Under the pieces are notes generated by a model that made no database searches, was not told where the DNA came from, and saw only the letters and a list, made by a program, of their open reading frames with translations. A stretch of DNA of 64,000 nucleotides, taken from contig DATAVB010000082.1 in the NCBI GenBank assembly GCA_036267955.1, forward strand, positions 1 to 64,000. Reading direction: 5' to 3'. Both the position numbers and the translations under genes were made by a program. This DNA comes from DATAVB01 sp036267955 (lineage in GTDB: Bacteria; Actinomycetota; Actinomycetes; Mycobacteriales; QHCD01). Position 1 is the stretch's first letter. The number at the start of each line of letters is the position of its first letter. Positions 32,183-41,248 of the stretch are shown piece after piece.

Positions 32183-33145
32183 TCACTGATGATCGGTCGG
32201 CGGATCCGAGACGTGGGTGAGTTTCTCCGGATTGGTGACGGCATAGATGCCGGACACCTGACCATCCTCCGGGCTGAGGTCGAGCACCATGACGGCGAAC
32301 GGTGAGTCGCCGTCGAACAGGAGCGCGGAGGGATCGCCATTGACCGACCGATAGCGGATGTCAATGTCCTCTGGTGCGCGGGTGGCGACGCCGGCGATCA
32401 TCCGGGCCACCTTGTCGCGGCCGTGCACCGGACGCAGCGCGGCCCCGCGGGCCTTCCCACCGCCGTCGGTCCACATGGTGACGTCCGGGGCCAGGATTTC
32501 CAGCAGCTTCTCCAGATCACCGCCGAGCGCGGCGGCGAGGAACCGTTCGGTCGCCTGCCGCTGGATGCGCGGATCGGCCTGATAGCGCGGCCTGCGGGAA
32601 TGCACGTGCTCGCGGGCCCGGTGGGCGAGTTGCCGTACGGACGCGGGTGTGCGGTCCAGGATGTCCGCGATCTCGGTGTGGGCGTACCCGAACACCTCAT
32701 GCAACACGAATACGGCCCGTTCCAGCGGGGTAAGGGTTTCCAGCACCACCAGCAGCGCCATCGACACCGACTCGGCGTGCACCGCCGGATCGTCGGCGTC
32801 GGGCTCGGCGGCCGTTTCGGTGATCAACGGCTCCGGCAGCCACGGTCCGATGTAGGTCTCGCGCCGGCGGCTGATGGCGGCCCGCCGCCCGAGCGCGGCA
32901 TTGACTGCTATCCGAACGAGGTACGCGCGTGGGTTCAGGATTTCTCCCGGGTCCGCCGTCCGGGTCCGCGCGGCCCAGGACAGCCAGGTGTCCTGCAGCA
33001 CGTCCTCGGTGTCGGCGACGCTCCCGAGCAGGTTGTAGACAACGGAGAACAGCAGCTCGCGGTGCTCGGCGAACACCCGCGTGGCCGTGTCGCCGACGGT
33101 GTCGTCGGCTGGGCCTGCGGTGAAATCTCCCGTGCTGTCGGGCAT
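32183..33145 (-). CDS. sigJ: ECF sigma factor with SnoaL-like C-terminal domain (SigJ/ECF41 type)
   Basis: A 320-residue ECF sigma factor. Region 2 is FAEHRELLFSVVYNLLGSVADTEDVLQDTWL and region 4 is LTPLERAVFVLHEVFGYAHTEIADILDRTPASVRQLAHRAR. A C-terminal SnoaL-like extension (about 195-320), with FLAAALGGDLEKLLEILAPDV and GIYAVTNPEKL, acts in this group as a built-in regulator in place of an anti-sigma. AGGAGG precedes ATG 33145. It is divergent from the drug-exporter gene, which may be a target. I find no convincing ECF41 promoter pair in the gap. Confidence 0.87.
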   Translation of the reverse strand: MPDSTGDFTAGPADDTVGDTATRVFAEHRELLFSVVYNLLGSVADTEDVLQDTWLSWAARTRTADPGEILNPRAYLVRIAVNAALGRRAAISRRRETYIGPWLPEPLITETAAEPDADDPAVHAESVSMALLVVLETLTPLERAVFVLHEVFGYAHTEIADILDRTPASVRQLAHRAREHVHSRRPRYQADPRIQRQATERFLAAALGGDLEKLLEILAPDVTMWTDGGGKARGAALRPVHGRDKVARMIAGVATRAPEDIDIRYRSVNGDPSALLFDGDSPFAVMVLDLSPEDGQVSGIYAVTNPEKLTHVSDPPTDHQ

Positions 33146-33342
33146 GTCCGGCCTCCTGTTTCGCGGTTCCCCATGAGAGCCGCGCACGCACCCGAAGTGT
33201 GACGTCGACGGTGGCAGCTGTGATCTAGACGGCACCGGACGGCGCCCGATGTCACGCTCGCGCTGTCGTGGGCTCTCTCAGGTCGCGAAGGGGTCCGGTA
33301 GGCGCAGCCGCCGACCCATCCGCGTAGCGAAGGAATTGTCCC

Positions 33343-34821
33343 GTGACGACAGAAACCAAGGATTCCTCCTTTCTCCAGACCCGGCGCGGCAAGCTGACGC
33401 TGCTTCTGCTGTGTGCCGTGGCATTCATCGACTTTATCGACGCCTCGATCGTCAACATCGCGCTGCCCTCGATACAACGTGCGCTGCATCTTTCGGTGCA
33501 GAATCTGCTCTGGATCCCCAGCGGCTATCTCCTGACATACGGGGGATTCATGCTGTTGGGCGGTCGGGCCGCCGACCTGCTCGGCCGGCGCCGGGTGCTC
33601 GTCGCCGGGACGACGCTGATCGCGGTCTCCTCACTGATCGGCGGACTGGCCGGCAACTCCGGCGTACTGGTCGGCGCCCGCCTCGCCCAGGGCATCGGCG
33701 CCGCCATGATGCTGCCCGCGGCGTTGTCGTTGCTCACCACGTTGTTCACCGAAGGACCGGATCGCCATAAGGCGATGGGCGCCTGGGGTGGCACCGGCGG
33801 TCTAGCCTCAGCGGCCGGCGTGTTCCTGGGTGGCGTTCTCACCGAGGGACCCGGCTGGCGCTGGGTCTTTCTGGCCAACATTCCGGTCTGCCTGCTGGTG
33901 CTCGCCGCGATTCCGCTGTTGCTGCCGGCGGGCCGGCGAGTCCAGGCCCGCGCCAGTTTCGACGGCGTCGGAGCCGTGCTCGCCACCGGTGGAATGTTGC
34001 TGCTGGTGTACGCGCTGATCAAGGCTCCCGACCAGGGTTGGGGCTCGACCCGGACCGTCGTCGAGATCGTGGCGGCCGTTGCGCTGTTGGCCGCGTTCGT
34101 GGTCAACGAGCAACTCAGTCCGAATCCGCTCATGCCGCTGTCGATCTTCCGCATCAGGGGACTCGGGGCCGCCAATGTCACGCAGCTGATCGGAGTGTCG
34201 GGATTCCTCTCGATGTTCTTCTTCATCACGCTCTACATGCAGAATGTGCTCGGCTATTCCGAGATCAAGGCGGGGTCGGCATTTCTCCCGGTGTGCGCCG
34301 GTGTCGGCGTCGCCGCAGGAATCTCGGCCAAACTCTTCGCCCGCGTCGGCACCCGTCCGGTGATCGTGGCCGGCGCCCTGTTCGCCGCCACCGGGATCTT
34401 CCTGTTGTCCCGCATTCCGGTCGGCGGCTCGTACGTGACCGACCTGCTGCCCGGGCTGGTGATCATGTCCTTCGGGCTCGGCGCGATATTCGTCGGCGTC
34501 ACCACGGCCGCGAATGCCGGCGTGCCGGCAGACAAGGCCGGGCTCGCGGCGGCCCTGCTGAATTCCTCGCAGCAACTCGGCGGCGCGCTCGGGCTCGCGA
34601 TCTTCACGGCGATCGCCACCTCCCGCACCCAGCACCAGCTCACGACCCACCACGCACCGCTCACCGCGTCCACGGACGGCTTCCAGCGCGCCCTGCTGGT
34701 GGCCGCGATCTTCCTGGTCGCCGCCGCGGTGATCGGTCTGCGCGCCACCAATTCGCGCGGCGAGCCGGCCCCGGCCGCCGCGGAGGTCGCGGCCGACGCC
34801 GGAGCGCCGGCAGCGTTCTGA
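33343..34821 (+). CDS. MFS drug exporter, DHA2 (EmrB/QacA) family
   Basis: A 492-residue proton-coupled efflux transporter with 14 predicted helices. Helix 1 carries FIDFIDASIVNIALPSIQ, the D1 motif of this family. The motif-A loop GGRAADLLGRRRVLVAG follows helix 2, and motif C lies in ARLAQGIGAAMMLPAAL. GTG 33343 has GAAGGAAT upstream. A hemerythrin-like gene starts 34 bases after its stop with its own strong ribosome-binding site, so the two form an operon. The exported compound is unknown. Confidence 0.88.
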   Translation: MTTETKDSSFLQTRRGKLTLLLLCAVAFIDFIDASIVNIALPSIQRALHLSVQNLLWIPSGYLLTYGGFMLLGGRAADLLGRRRVLVAGTTLIAVSSLIGGLAGNSGVLVGARLAQGIGAAMMLPAALSLLTTLFTEGPDRHKAMGAWGGTGGLASAAGVFLGGVLTEGPGWRWVFLANIPVCLLVLAAIPLLLPAGRRVQARASFDGVGAVLATGGMLLLVYALIKAPDQGWGSTRTVVEIVAAVALLAAFVVNEQLSPNPLMPLSIFRIRGLGAANVTQLIGVSGFLSMFFFITLYMQNVLGYSEIKAGSAFLPVCAGVGVAAGISAKLFARVGTRPVIVAGALFAATGIFLLSRIPVGGSYVTDLLPGLVIMSFGLGAIFVGVTTAANAGVPADKAGLAAALLNSSQQLGGALGLAIFTAIATSRTQHQLTTHHAPLTASTDGFQRALLVAAIFLVAAAVIGLRATNSRGEPAPAAAEVAADAGAPAAF

Positions 34822-34855
34822 CCGCCCTGAAACCGCACAACATAAGGAGATTTCG

Positions 34856-35482
34856 ATGAGTCACACCACCGAACCGGCCGAGCTCGACACGACCATGATG
34901 TACGCGGTCCACGACGCGTTCACCCGCGACCTGGACGGCCTCGCCGCGCTGGCCGAGCGCGGCCAGGTGCCGGACCGGGCCGGCTGGGACCGTTTCCGGA
35001 CCTACCTGCACATCCACCACACCGCCGAGGACACGCACCTCTGGCCGGTGCTCCGAGCCAGGCTGGCCGGCCGGACGGGCGAGCTCGCGGTGCTGGATCA
35101 GATGGAGTCCGAACACGGCGAACTCGACCTGCTGCTCGCCGCCGTCGATCGCGCATTCGGCGCCGCGCCGGCCGAGTTGGTGGTGCCAGCCCGGCTGCTC
35201 CGGACCGCGCTCGTCCGGCATTGCCATCACGAAGAGGACGACGCGATGCCTTTGGTGGTCGATAATCTGACCGAAGGGGAGTGGACCGCATTCGGTGCCG
35301 AACAACGTCGCCAGCTGGGTCTGCGCGGGGCTTCCTCGTTCATTCCCTGGGTGCTGGACGGGGCCGCGGACGAGACGCAACGCACGGTGCTCGGAATGCT
35401 GCCGCCGCCCGTACGACTGCTCTACCGCTGCACCTGGCGACCCCGTTACCTTCGCGGGCCCCGACTCCTCCAGGCGTCGTAA
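34856..35482 (+). CDS. Hemerythrin-like domain protein
   Basis: A 208-residue helical protein with an HHE cation-binding domain. Iron-ligand candidates are the early His in YAVHDAF, then HIHHTAEDTHLWP, the HGELD helix and RHCHHEEDDAMP. The last 60 residues (LPPPVRLLYRCTWRPRY) are an extension. Such proteins bind di-iron and respond to oxygen or nitric oxide, or buffer iron. Cotranscription with an MFS exporter and divergence from sigJ suggest an oxidative or nitrosative stress unit, by inference. AAGGAG precedes the ATG. Confidence 0.8.
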   Translation: MSHTTEPAELDTTMMYAVHDAFTRDLDGLAALAERGQVPDRAGWDRFRTYLHIHHTAEDTHLWPVLRARLAGRTGELAVLDQMESEHGELDLLLAAVDRAFGAAPAELVVPARLLRTALVRHCHHEEDDAMPLVVDNLTEGEWTAFGAEQRRQLGLRGASSFIPWVLDGAADETQRTVLGMLPPPVRLLYRCTWRPRYLRGPRLLQAS

Positions 35483-35522
35483 TCAGAGGCGTCGTAGTCA
35501 CCGGTCCACATGCGACACCTTC

Positions 35523-36194
35523 CTATTTCCACGAACCGAGCAGGCTGCCGCGGCGGGAAACGGTGACCTGCGACCCAGGGGTGCGGGGCACGTCGAAAAT
35601 GACGTTGCCCCGCTTGGTCTGCCCGGAATGCAGTTTCCCGGAGCCGATGCCCGGCCCGTAGTGGGCCGGCCCGGCGTTGCCGTTGCCGGATTCGTAGACG
35701 GCGCCTTTCGCCTCCCGCCAGCCGAAGCTGAAGTCGCCGTAGTCGTAGACGCCGCTGATGACCTTGATCGTCACCTCGACCACCGCGAATCGGCCGTTCG
35801 CCGGCGGCTGACCGCGACCGTCGGCGGGGCGGTTGTACGACGACACGCTGTCGACGGTGATTTCGGCTTCCATCCCGCCACCGCCGCTGACGCTGATCAC
35901 GCTGCCGATCGGGGTGCCCATGGCGATGCTGGTGTCCACTGTGGTCGAGCCGTCGTTGGGCAGCGCGTCGAGTTCGTCCGGGTCGTTCGAGGACAGACCA
36001 ACCGGGCACAGCGCGGTCGCCGGGCCGCACGGTGCGCTGGCGGCCGGCGCGGCATTGCCGCTGTTGTCGGTCCGGGCGCCGGACGAGACCGCGGCGGCAG
36101 CCCCGACGCCGGCCGCGGCGATGACAAGCAGGCCGGCAACGACCAGCCGCAGGACACGATGTTCCGTTTTCAGTGGTTGCGGCATTTCAGGCAT
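35523..36194 (-). CDS. Membrane-anchored DUF4352-like protein
   Basis: A 223-residue protein with one N-terminal transmembrane helix (about residues 17-37), a low-complexity linker, and an extracellular immunoglobulin-like domain: GSVISVSGGGGMEAEITVDSV, FAVVEVTIKVISG, and ending SGQTKRGNVIFDVPRTPG. This is the DUF4352/telokin-like pattern of many secreted actinobacterial proteins of unknown role. The frame is open another 70 codons upstream, but the membrane segment follows ATG 36194 (or 36185) closely; no good ribosome-binding site is visible. Confidence 0.7.
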   Translation of the reverse strand: MPEMPQPLKTEHRVLRLVVAGLLVIAAAGVGAAAAVSSGARTDNSGNAAPAASAPCGPATALCPVGLSSNDPDELDALPNDGSTTVDTSIAMGTPIGSVISVSGGGGMEAEITVDSVSSYNRPADGRGQPPANGRFAVVEVTIKVISGVYDYGDFSFGWREAKGAVYESGNGNAGPAHYGPGIGSGKLHSGQTKRGNVIFDVPRTPGSQVTVSRRGSLLGSWK

Positions 36195-36404
36195 TGTTTG
36201 TCCCGGGGCGAGATGAGGGCGGCGCTGTCCCGTTCTCGTGGCTCGAGACGCAGCGAGCGTGTACGCGATCGCCGCCGTACGGGGGATATTCCTCAAGAGT
36301 TGCGCTGGCCGGCCGCCGAATTGAGCTGTTCGGACCCAACTGGCAGCAACGCGATCGGAACGCTCGCATGGATGGCTACGCGCGCACTCGCCGTAAAACA
36401 CCGG

Positions 36405-37286
36405 TCAGGGCTGGATGTTCTCCAGATCCTCGAGCAGGCTCGGGTGCGTCGGCTTCCAGCCGAGCGCCTCCCGGGTATGGGTGCTGGATGAGGGCTGGTC
36501 CGTCGCGAAGATCGGGCCGAGCGGGCCGTAGGTCTCTTCTGGCACCGGCTCGACCGGCACTCCGAGTCGGCGGCCGATGACCGTGGCGATGTCGCGTACG
36601 GCGTCGCCTTCGTCGGCCACGGCGTGCCAGGCGGTTCCGGCCGGTGCCTGCTCCAGGGCCAGTCGGAATAGGACAGCCGCGTCGAGCGCGTGCACGGCCG
36701 GCCACCGCTGCGCGCCGTCGCCCGGGTAACCGGACACCCCGCCTTGGCGCGCGATGTTGGTCAGCAGGCCGGCGAACCCGCCGGTGCCGTCGTTGTGCAC
36801 CGTGCGCGGCAGGCGTACGGCGCTGCTCCGGACCCCGCGCGAGGCCAGGCCCAGGACCGCGGTGACCGCGCGGCCGCGGCCACCGACCGGCCCGTCGGTC
36901 GGGACCGGATCGGCCTCGGTGGAGACGCGGCCGGGCACATACGGCGTACCCGAGACCGTGACCAGGGGGCGGTCGCTGCCGACAAGCCCCTCGCCGAGGG
37001 TCGCCATGGCGGCGCTCTCCTCGGCGACCGCCTGTGCCACGGCGTCGGCGCTGCTGAAGTCGTTGGCGAATGCCAGGTGGATCACCCCGTCGGCCTGAGC
37101 GGCCCCGGCGCGAAGGATGTCCAGGTCGGCGAGAGCTCCCCTGATCGTCTCGGCGCCGGCCGACCGGGCGGCCCGTGCGGAGGTGTCGGAGCGGGCGAGA
37201 GCAAGGACGGTGTGGCCGTTGCCGAGGAGTTCAGCGATGACGGCGGAGCCGATCAGTCCGGTGCCACCGGTGATGAAGATGCGCAT
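36405..37286 (-). CDS. NAD-dependent epimerase/SDR family protein
   Basis: A 293-residue atypical extended SDR. Rossmann motif FITGGTGLIGSAVIAELLGNGH is at the start, with GVIHLAF further on. The usual YxxxK is not obvious; the segment VSGTPYVPGRVS occupies its place. The C-terminal half (STHTREALGWKPTHPSLLEDL) is typical of this subgroup. GGGAGAG precedes ATG 37286. It is divergent from a TetR gene, with paired palindromes between them, so it is the probable target of that repressor. The substrate is unknown. Confidence 0.83.
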   Translation of the reverse strand: MRIFITGGTGLIGSAVIAELLGNGHTVLALARSDTSARAARSAGAETIRGALADLDILRAGAAQADGVIHLAFANDFSSADAVAQAVAEESAAMATLGEGLVGSDRPLVTVSGTPYVPGRVSTEADPVPTDGPVGGRGRAVTAVLGLASRGVRSSAVRLPRTVHNDGTGGFAGLLTNIARQGGVSGYPGDGAQRWPAVHALDAAVLFRLALEQAPAGTAWHAVADEGDAVRDIATVIGRRLGVPVEPVPEETYGPLGPIFATDQPSSSTHTREALGWKPTHPSLLEDLENIQP

Positions 37287-37313
37287 GGAACTCTCCCGAA
37301 TTGATGGAAGGCT

Positions 37314-37364
37314 ATGGGACTCTTGTCCCATCACTCTAACAGGGTGATGGGACAAGAGTCTCGT
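37314..37364. promoter_or_regulatory. Paired TetR-type operators in a divergent promoter region
   Basis: A large inverted repeat with perfect 17-bp arms (37318-37334 and 37344-37360) contains two smaller palindromes around ATGGGAC: ATGGGACTCTTGTCCCAT (37314-37331) and ATGGGACAAGAGTCTCGT (37347-37364). The spacing suits two repressor dimers controlling both the SDR gene and the tetR gene. Confidence 0.65.
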
Positions 37365-37380
37365 CACCTATGATGGACGC

Positions 37381-37959
37381 ATGAGTCGGTGGGAGCCGGG
37401 GGCGCGGGAACGACTGGTGGTGGCTGCCGTCGATCTGTTCACCGAGCAGGGGTACGACCTGACGACGGTCGCGCAGATCGCTGAGCGCGCCGGCGTAACG
37501 AAAAGCACGTTCTTCCGGCACTTCCCCGATAAGCGCGAGCTGCTGGTGGCCGGGCAGGAGACGCTGAGCCGGCTGCTGTCCGAGGGCATCGCTGAGGCGC
37601 CGGCGAATGCCAGCCCGCTCGAGGCGGTTGCGGCCGGTCTTGAGCGCGCTTCCAGTGCGATGGGCCCGATGAACCGCGAGCTCGGCCCGCGATTGAAGGC
37701 AGCGGTCGCCGCCAGTGCCGAGCTCCAGGGGCGTGATGCCCTCAAGAGCGTTGGCCTCGCGGCCGCCATGACAACTGCGCTTGTCGCCCGCGGGGTGCCC
37801 GGTCCAACGGCGCATCTCGCGGGAGAGCTGGGTGTCCTCGCGTTCAAGCGGGGCTACGCCCAATGGTCCGAGGGCGCCCGCGATGCCGAGGACGAACTCG
37901 CGCAGCACACGTTGGCGGCGCTGGAGGAACTGCGGGCGGCGACTGCGTCGCTGGGCTGA
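37381..37959 (+). CDS. TetR/AcrR family regulator
   Basis: A 192-residue repressor with an N-terminal helix-turn-helix (AAVDLFTEQGYDLTTVAQIAERAGVTKSTFFRHFPDKRELL) and a variable helical ligand domain. It starts 17 bases after the paired palindromes and probably represses itself and the divergent SDR gene, with an unknown inducer. It ends 21 bases before the tRNA-Arg gene, which is on the other strand. Confidence 0.87.
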   Translation: MSRWEPGARERLVVAAVDLFTEQGYDLTTVAQIAERAGVTKSTFFRHFPDKRELLVAGQETLSRLLSEGIAEAPANASPLEAVAAGLERASSAMGPMNRELGPRLKAAVAASAELQGRDALKSVGLAAAMTTALVARGVPGPTAHLAGELGVLAFKRGYAQWSEGARDAEDELAQHTLAALEELRAATASLG

Positions 37960-37979
37960 TGAGGCAATCTCGGCACGTG

Positions 37980-38051
37980 TGCCCCCGGTAGGATTCGAAC
38001 CTACGCCCCTGCCTCCGGAGGGCAGTGCTCTATCCCCTGAGCTACGGGGGC
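37980..38051 (-). tRNA. tRNA-Arg (anticodon CCG)
   Basis: A 72-base cloverleaf: acceptor GCCCCCG/CGGGGGC, D arm GCTC...GAGC, anticodon stem CTGCC/GGCAG with loop CTCCGGA (anticodon CCG at 38018-38016, reading CGG), T arm GTAGG-TTCGAAT-CCTAC, and discriminator A. The 3' CCA is not encoded. It is divergent from argS, the enzyme that charges it; this pairing is conserved in other actinobacteria. Confidence 0.95.
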
Positions 38052-38179
38052 CAGGGACGACTGAGATTAACAGACAGCGCCCCTGCCTCTGGCAGGGCGG
38101 TGTCGCAGGTCTGATCGGCGGTGTTGGCCCGGGCCCGAGCCGACTGCAGGCGTGGCCGCGTCGCCGGTAGCCTGAGCGG

Positions 38180-39832
38180 GTGACTCCCGCAGACCTCGCC
38201 GAGGCCGTCCGTGCCGCGCTCGACAGCGCTGTCGCCGACGGTGCCATCGCCGTGCCCATCCCCGACGAGATCGTCATCGAGCGGCCGCGCACCCGCGAGC
38301 ACGGCGACTACGCCACCAACATCGCGATGCGCCTGGCCAAGCCCGCCGGGCGCAAGCCGCGCGAGGTGGCCGAGCTGATCGCCGAGCGGCTCGGCGCGAA
38401 TCCGGAGATCGAGCGGGTCGACGTCGCCGGCCCGGGATTCCTGAACATCACGGTGGCCTCCGGCGCGCTCGGCGCGCTGGCCCGCACGATCGTCACCGCG
38501 GCCGATTCGTACGGGCAGACCGCCGTGCTTGCCGGCCAGCACCTCAACCTTGAGTACGTGTCGGCCAACCCGACCGGTCCGGTGCACATCGCGCACGCCC
38601 GGTGGGCCGCCGTCGGCGATGCGCTGGGTCGGCTGTTGCAGGCCAGCGGCGCGACCGTGACGCGCGAGTACTACTTCAACGACGCCGGCACCCAGATCGA
38701 TCGCTTCACCGCCTCGATCTATGCTGCCGCACAAGGAAAGCCGATCCCCGAGGACGGCTACCAGGGCGACTACATCGAGCGGATCGGCGCCCAGGTCCGG
38801 GACGGCCATCCCGACGCGCTGGCGCAGCCCGAGGCCGACGCGCTGGAGACTTTCCGGCGCGAGGGCGTCGCGTTGATGTTCGCCGATATCCGCCGCTCGC
38901 TCGCAGCTTTCGGGGTCGAATTCGACGTCTTCTTCAACGAGCGCGATCTGTACGAGAAGGGTCAGGTCGACGACGCCGTTCAGCGGCTGCGCGACGGCGG
39001 CCACGTCTACGAGGCCGATGGCGCGGTCTGGCTGCGCACCACCGACTTCGGCGACGACAAGGACCGGGTCATCGTGCGGTCGGCGAAATTCGGCGGCCGC
39101 CCGACGTACTTCTGTTCCGATCTCGCCTACTACATCGACAAACGCGAGCGGGGCGCCGACAAGGTCATCATCCTGCTCGGCGCCGACCACCACGGCTACG
39201 TCGGCCGGATGCGCAGCATGGTCGCCGGAATGGGCCAGAACCCTGACGAGACACTGGAAATCATCATCGGCCAGATGGTGAACGTGCAGGGCGCCCGGCT
39301 GTCCAAGCGGGCCGGCAACATGGTCACGCTCGACGACCTGATCGCCGCGATCGGCGCGGATGCCGGGCGGTACAACCTGGTGCGGGCCAGCATGGATTCC
39401 CCGGTCGACCTGGACCTGGACCTGTGGGCCAGCAAGACCAGCGACAACCCGGTTTTCTACGTGCAGTACGCGCACGCCCGGCTCGCCTCGCTGCAGCGCA
39501 ACGCCGCCGATCTCGGCATCGAGCGCGGCACGGACTTCGACCCGGCGCTGCTGAGTCACGACCGCGAGGCCGACCTGTTGGTGGCGCTCGGCGAGTTCCC
39601 GCGGGTGGTGACCGCCGCCGCGGAGCTGCGCGAGCCGCACCGCGTCGCCCGCTACGCCGAGGAACTGGCCGGCACTTACCACCGCTTCTACGACTCCTGC
39701 CGGGTGCTGCCGCGCGGCGATGAGGTCTCGACACCGGTGACGGTGGCCCGGTTGTGGCTGTGCGAGGCGACGCGGACGGTGCTGGCCAATGCCCTGGGGC
39801 TGCTCGGTGTGAGCGCCCCGACCAGAATGTGA
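38180..39832 (+). CDS. argS: Arginyl-tRNA synthetase
   Basis: A 550-residue class I synthetase that attaches arginine to tRNA-Arg. The N-terminal additional domain is followed by NPTGPVHIAHARW, where HIAHA is the HIGH motif. YFCSDLAYYIDKRERGADKVIILLGADHHG is a conserved catalytic segment. LSKRAGN stands for the KMSKS loop, and a C-terminal helical anticodon domain ends GVSAPTRM. The GTG 38180 start fits the family length. It heads the run argS-lysA-hom-thrC-thrB. Confidence 0.96.
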   Translation: MTPADLAEAVRAALDSAVADGAIAVPIPDEIVIERPRTREHGDYATNIAMRLAKPAGRKPREVAELIAERLGANPEIERVDVAGPGFLNITVASGALGALARTIVTAADSYGQTAVLAGQHLNLEYVSANPTGPVHIAHARWAAVGDALGRLLQASGATVTREYYFNDAGTQIDRFTASIYAAAQGKPIPEDGYQGDYIERIGAQVRDGHPDALAQPEADALETFRREGVALMFADIRRSLAAFGVEFDVFFNERDLYEKGQVDDAVQRLRDGGHVYEADGAVWLRTTDFGDDKDRVIVRSAKFGGRPTYFCSDLAYYIDKRERGADKVIILLGADHHGYVGRMRSMVAGMGQNPDETLEIIIGQMVNVQGARLSKRAGNMVTLDDLIAAIGADAGRYNLVRASMDSPVDLDLDLWASKTSDNPVFYVQYAHARLASLQRNAADLGIERGTDFDPALLSHDREADLLVALGEFPRVVTAAAELREPHRVARYAEELAGTYHRFYDSCRVLPRGDEVSTPVTVARLWLCEATRTVLANALGLLGVSAPTRM

Positions 39833-39859
39833 CTTCCTCGATCCAGCAAGGAGACCAGC

Positions 39860-41248
39860 GTGCGCACTCATGAGGCTGGCGCGCTGCATGCCGACTTCTC
39901 ACCCCAGTCCGGTGTGCATACCGTGCCGACCAAGCTCGGGGTGTTGACGCCTTCGGTGTGGCCGCGCAACGCCGTCCGGCGGGACGATGGGGTGCTGACC
40001 CTCGCCGGGGTCGACGTACGGGACCTCGCGGCCGATCACGGCACCCCGGCCTACGTGGTCGACGAGGCCGATTTCCGGTCCCGCTGCCACGACTATTTGG
40101 CCGCGTTCGGTGGCTCCGATGTGCATTACGCGGCGAAGGCATTCTGCTGCCAGGCGGTGCTGCGCTGGGTCGCCGAGGAACAGATGGGACTGGACGTCTG
40201 CTCCGGTGGCGAGCTGGCGGTCGCGCTGCGGGCCGGTTTCCCGGCCGACCGTATCGCGCTGCACGGCAACAACAAATCGATTGTCGAATTGGAACGCGCA
40301 GTCGATTCCGGGGTCGGCCGGATCGTCGTCGATTCCTTTGTGGAGATAGCCAGACTTGCTGCTGTGGCTGAGAATCGAGGGGTACGTCAGCAGGTGCTGG
40401 TCCGGGTGACGGTCGGCGTCGAGGCGCATACGCACGAATTCATCGCCACCGCGCACGAGGATCAGAAATTCGGTTTTTCGCTGGCCTCCGGTGACGTGCT
40501 CGAGGCGGTCCGGCGGATTGCCGCGCTGCCGGCGTTGGAGCTGGTCGGCGTGCACAGCCACATCGGTTCGCAGATCTTCGACACGGCCGGTTTCGAGGTG
40601 TCCGCCCGCCGCGCGGTCGGGCTGCTGGAGACGATCCGGACCGAGCTGGGCATCACCCTGCCGGTGCTCAACCTCGGCGGCGGTCTTGGGATCTCGTACA
40701 CGATCGACGACGACCCGGTCGATGTCGAGACGGTCGCCGATCAGCTCACCGAGATCGTCACCAAGGAATGCGAGGCGGCGGACTTCCCGCTGCCGCTGCT
40801 GGCCGTCGAGCCCGGCCGCGCCATCGCCGGCCCCGGCACTGTCACGCTCTACGAGGTCGGCACCGTCAAAAACGTCGACGGCATCCGGACCTACATCTCG
40901 GTGGACGGCGGGATGAGCGACAACATCCGGACTGCGCTCTACGACGCGAGCTACACCTGCGTGCTCGCATCCCGCGACTCCGCCGCCGAGCCGATGCTGG
41001 CCCGCGTCGTCGGAAAGCACTGTGAGTCAGGCGATATCGTCGTCCGGGACACCTGGCTGCCGTCCGATGTTTCGCCCGGTGACCTGATCGCGGTGGCCGC
41101 CACTGGCGCGTACTGCCGGAGCATGGCGAGCAACTACAACCACGCGCTGCGGCCCCCGGTGGTGGCGGTCCGCGACGGCGCCTCCCGGCTCCTGGTGCGG
41201 CGGGAGACCGAGGACGACCTGCTGGCGCTCGAGGTGGGAAGTGAATAA
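39860..41248 (+). CDS. lysA: Diaminopimelate decarboxylase
   Basis: A 462-residue PLP enzyme, fold type III, that makes lysine from meso-diaminopimelate in the last step of lysine synthesis. Cofactor Lys93 is in VHYAAKAFCC; other motifs are HGNNKS, GVHSHIGSQIFD, LNLGGGLGISY, VEPGRAIAG and the active-site TGAYCRSMASNYN. AAGGAG precedes GTG 39860. The N-terminal 30 residues are typical of actinobacterial LysA. Its last eight bases overlap the hom start, so translation is coupled. Confidence 0.96.
   Translation: MRTHEAGALHADFSPQSGVHTVPTKLGVLTPSVWPRNAVRRDDGVLTLAGVDVRDLAADHGTPAYVVDEADFRSRCHDYLAAFGGSDVHYAAKAFCCQAVLRWVAEEQMGLDVCSGGELAVALRAGFPADRIALHGNNKSIVELERAVDSGVGRIVVDSFVEIARLAAVAENRGVRQQVLVRVTVGVEAHTHEFIATAHEDQKFGFSLASGDVLEAVRRIAALPALELVGVHSHIGSQIFDTAGFEVSARRAVGLLETIRTELGITLPVLNLGGGLGISYTIDDDPVDVETVADQLTEIVTKECEAADFPLPLLAVEPGRAIAGPGTVTLYEVGTVKNVDGIRTYISVDGGMSDNIRTALYDASYTCVLASRDSAAEPMLARVVGKHCESGDIVVRDTWLPSDVSPGDLIAVAATGAYCRSMASNYNHALRPPVVAVRDGASRLLVRRETEDDLLALEVGSE

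Noticed and set aside
33146..33342. ECF41-type promoter between sigJ and the MFS gene
   Set aside because: TGTCACG occurs at 33249-33255, but no CGTC-type -10 follows at the right distance on either strand.
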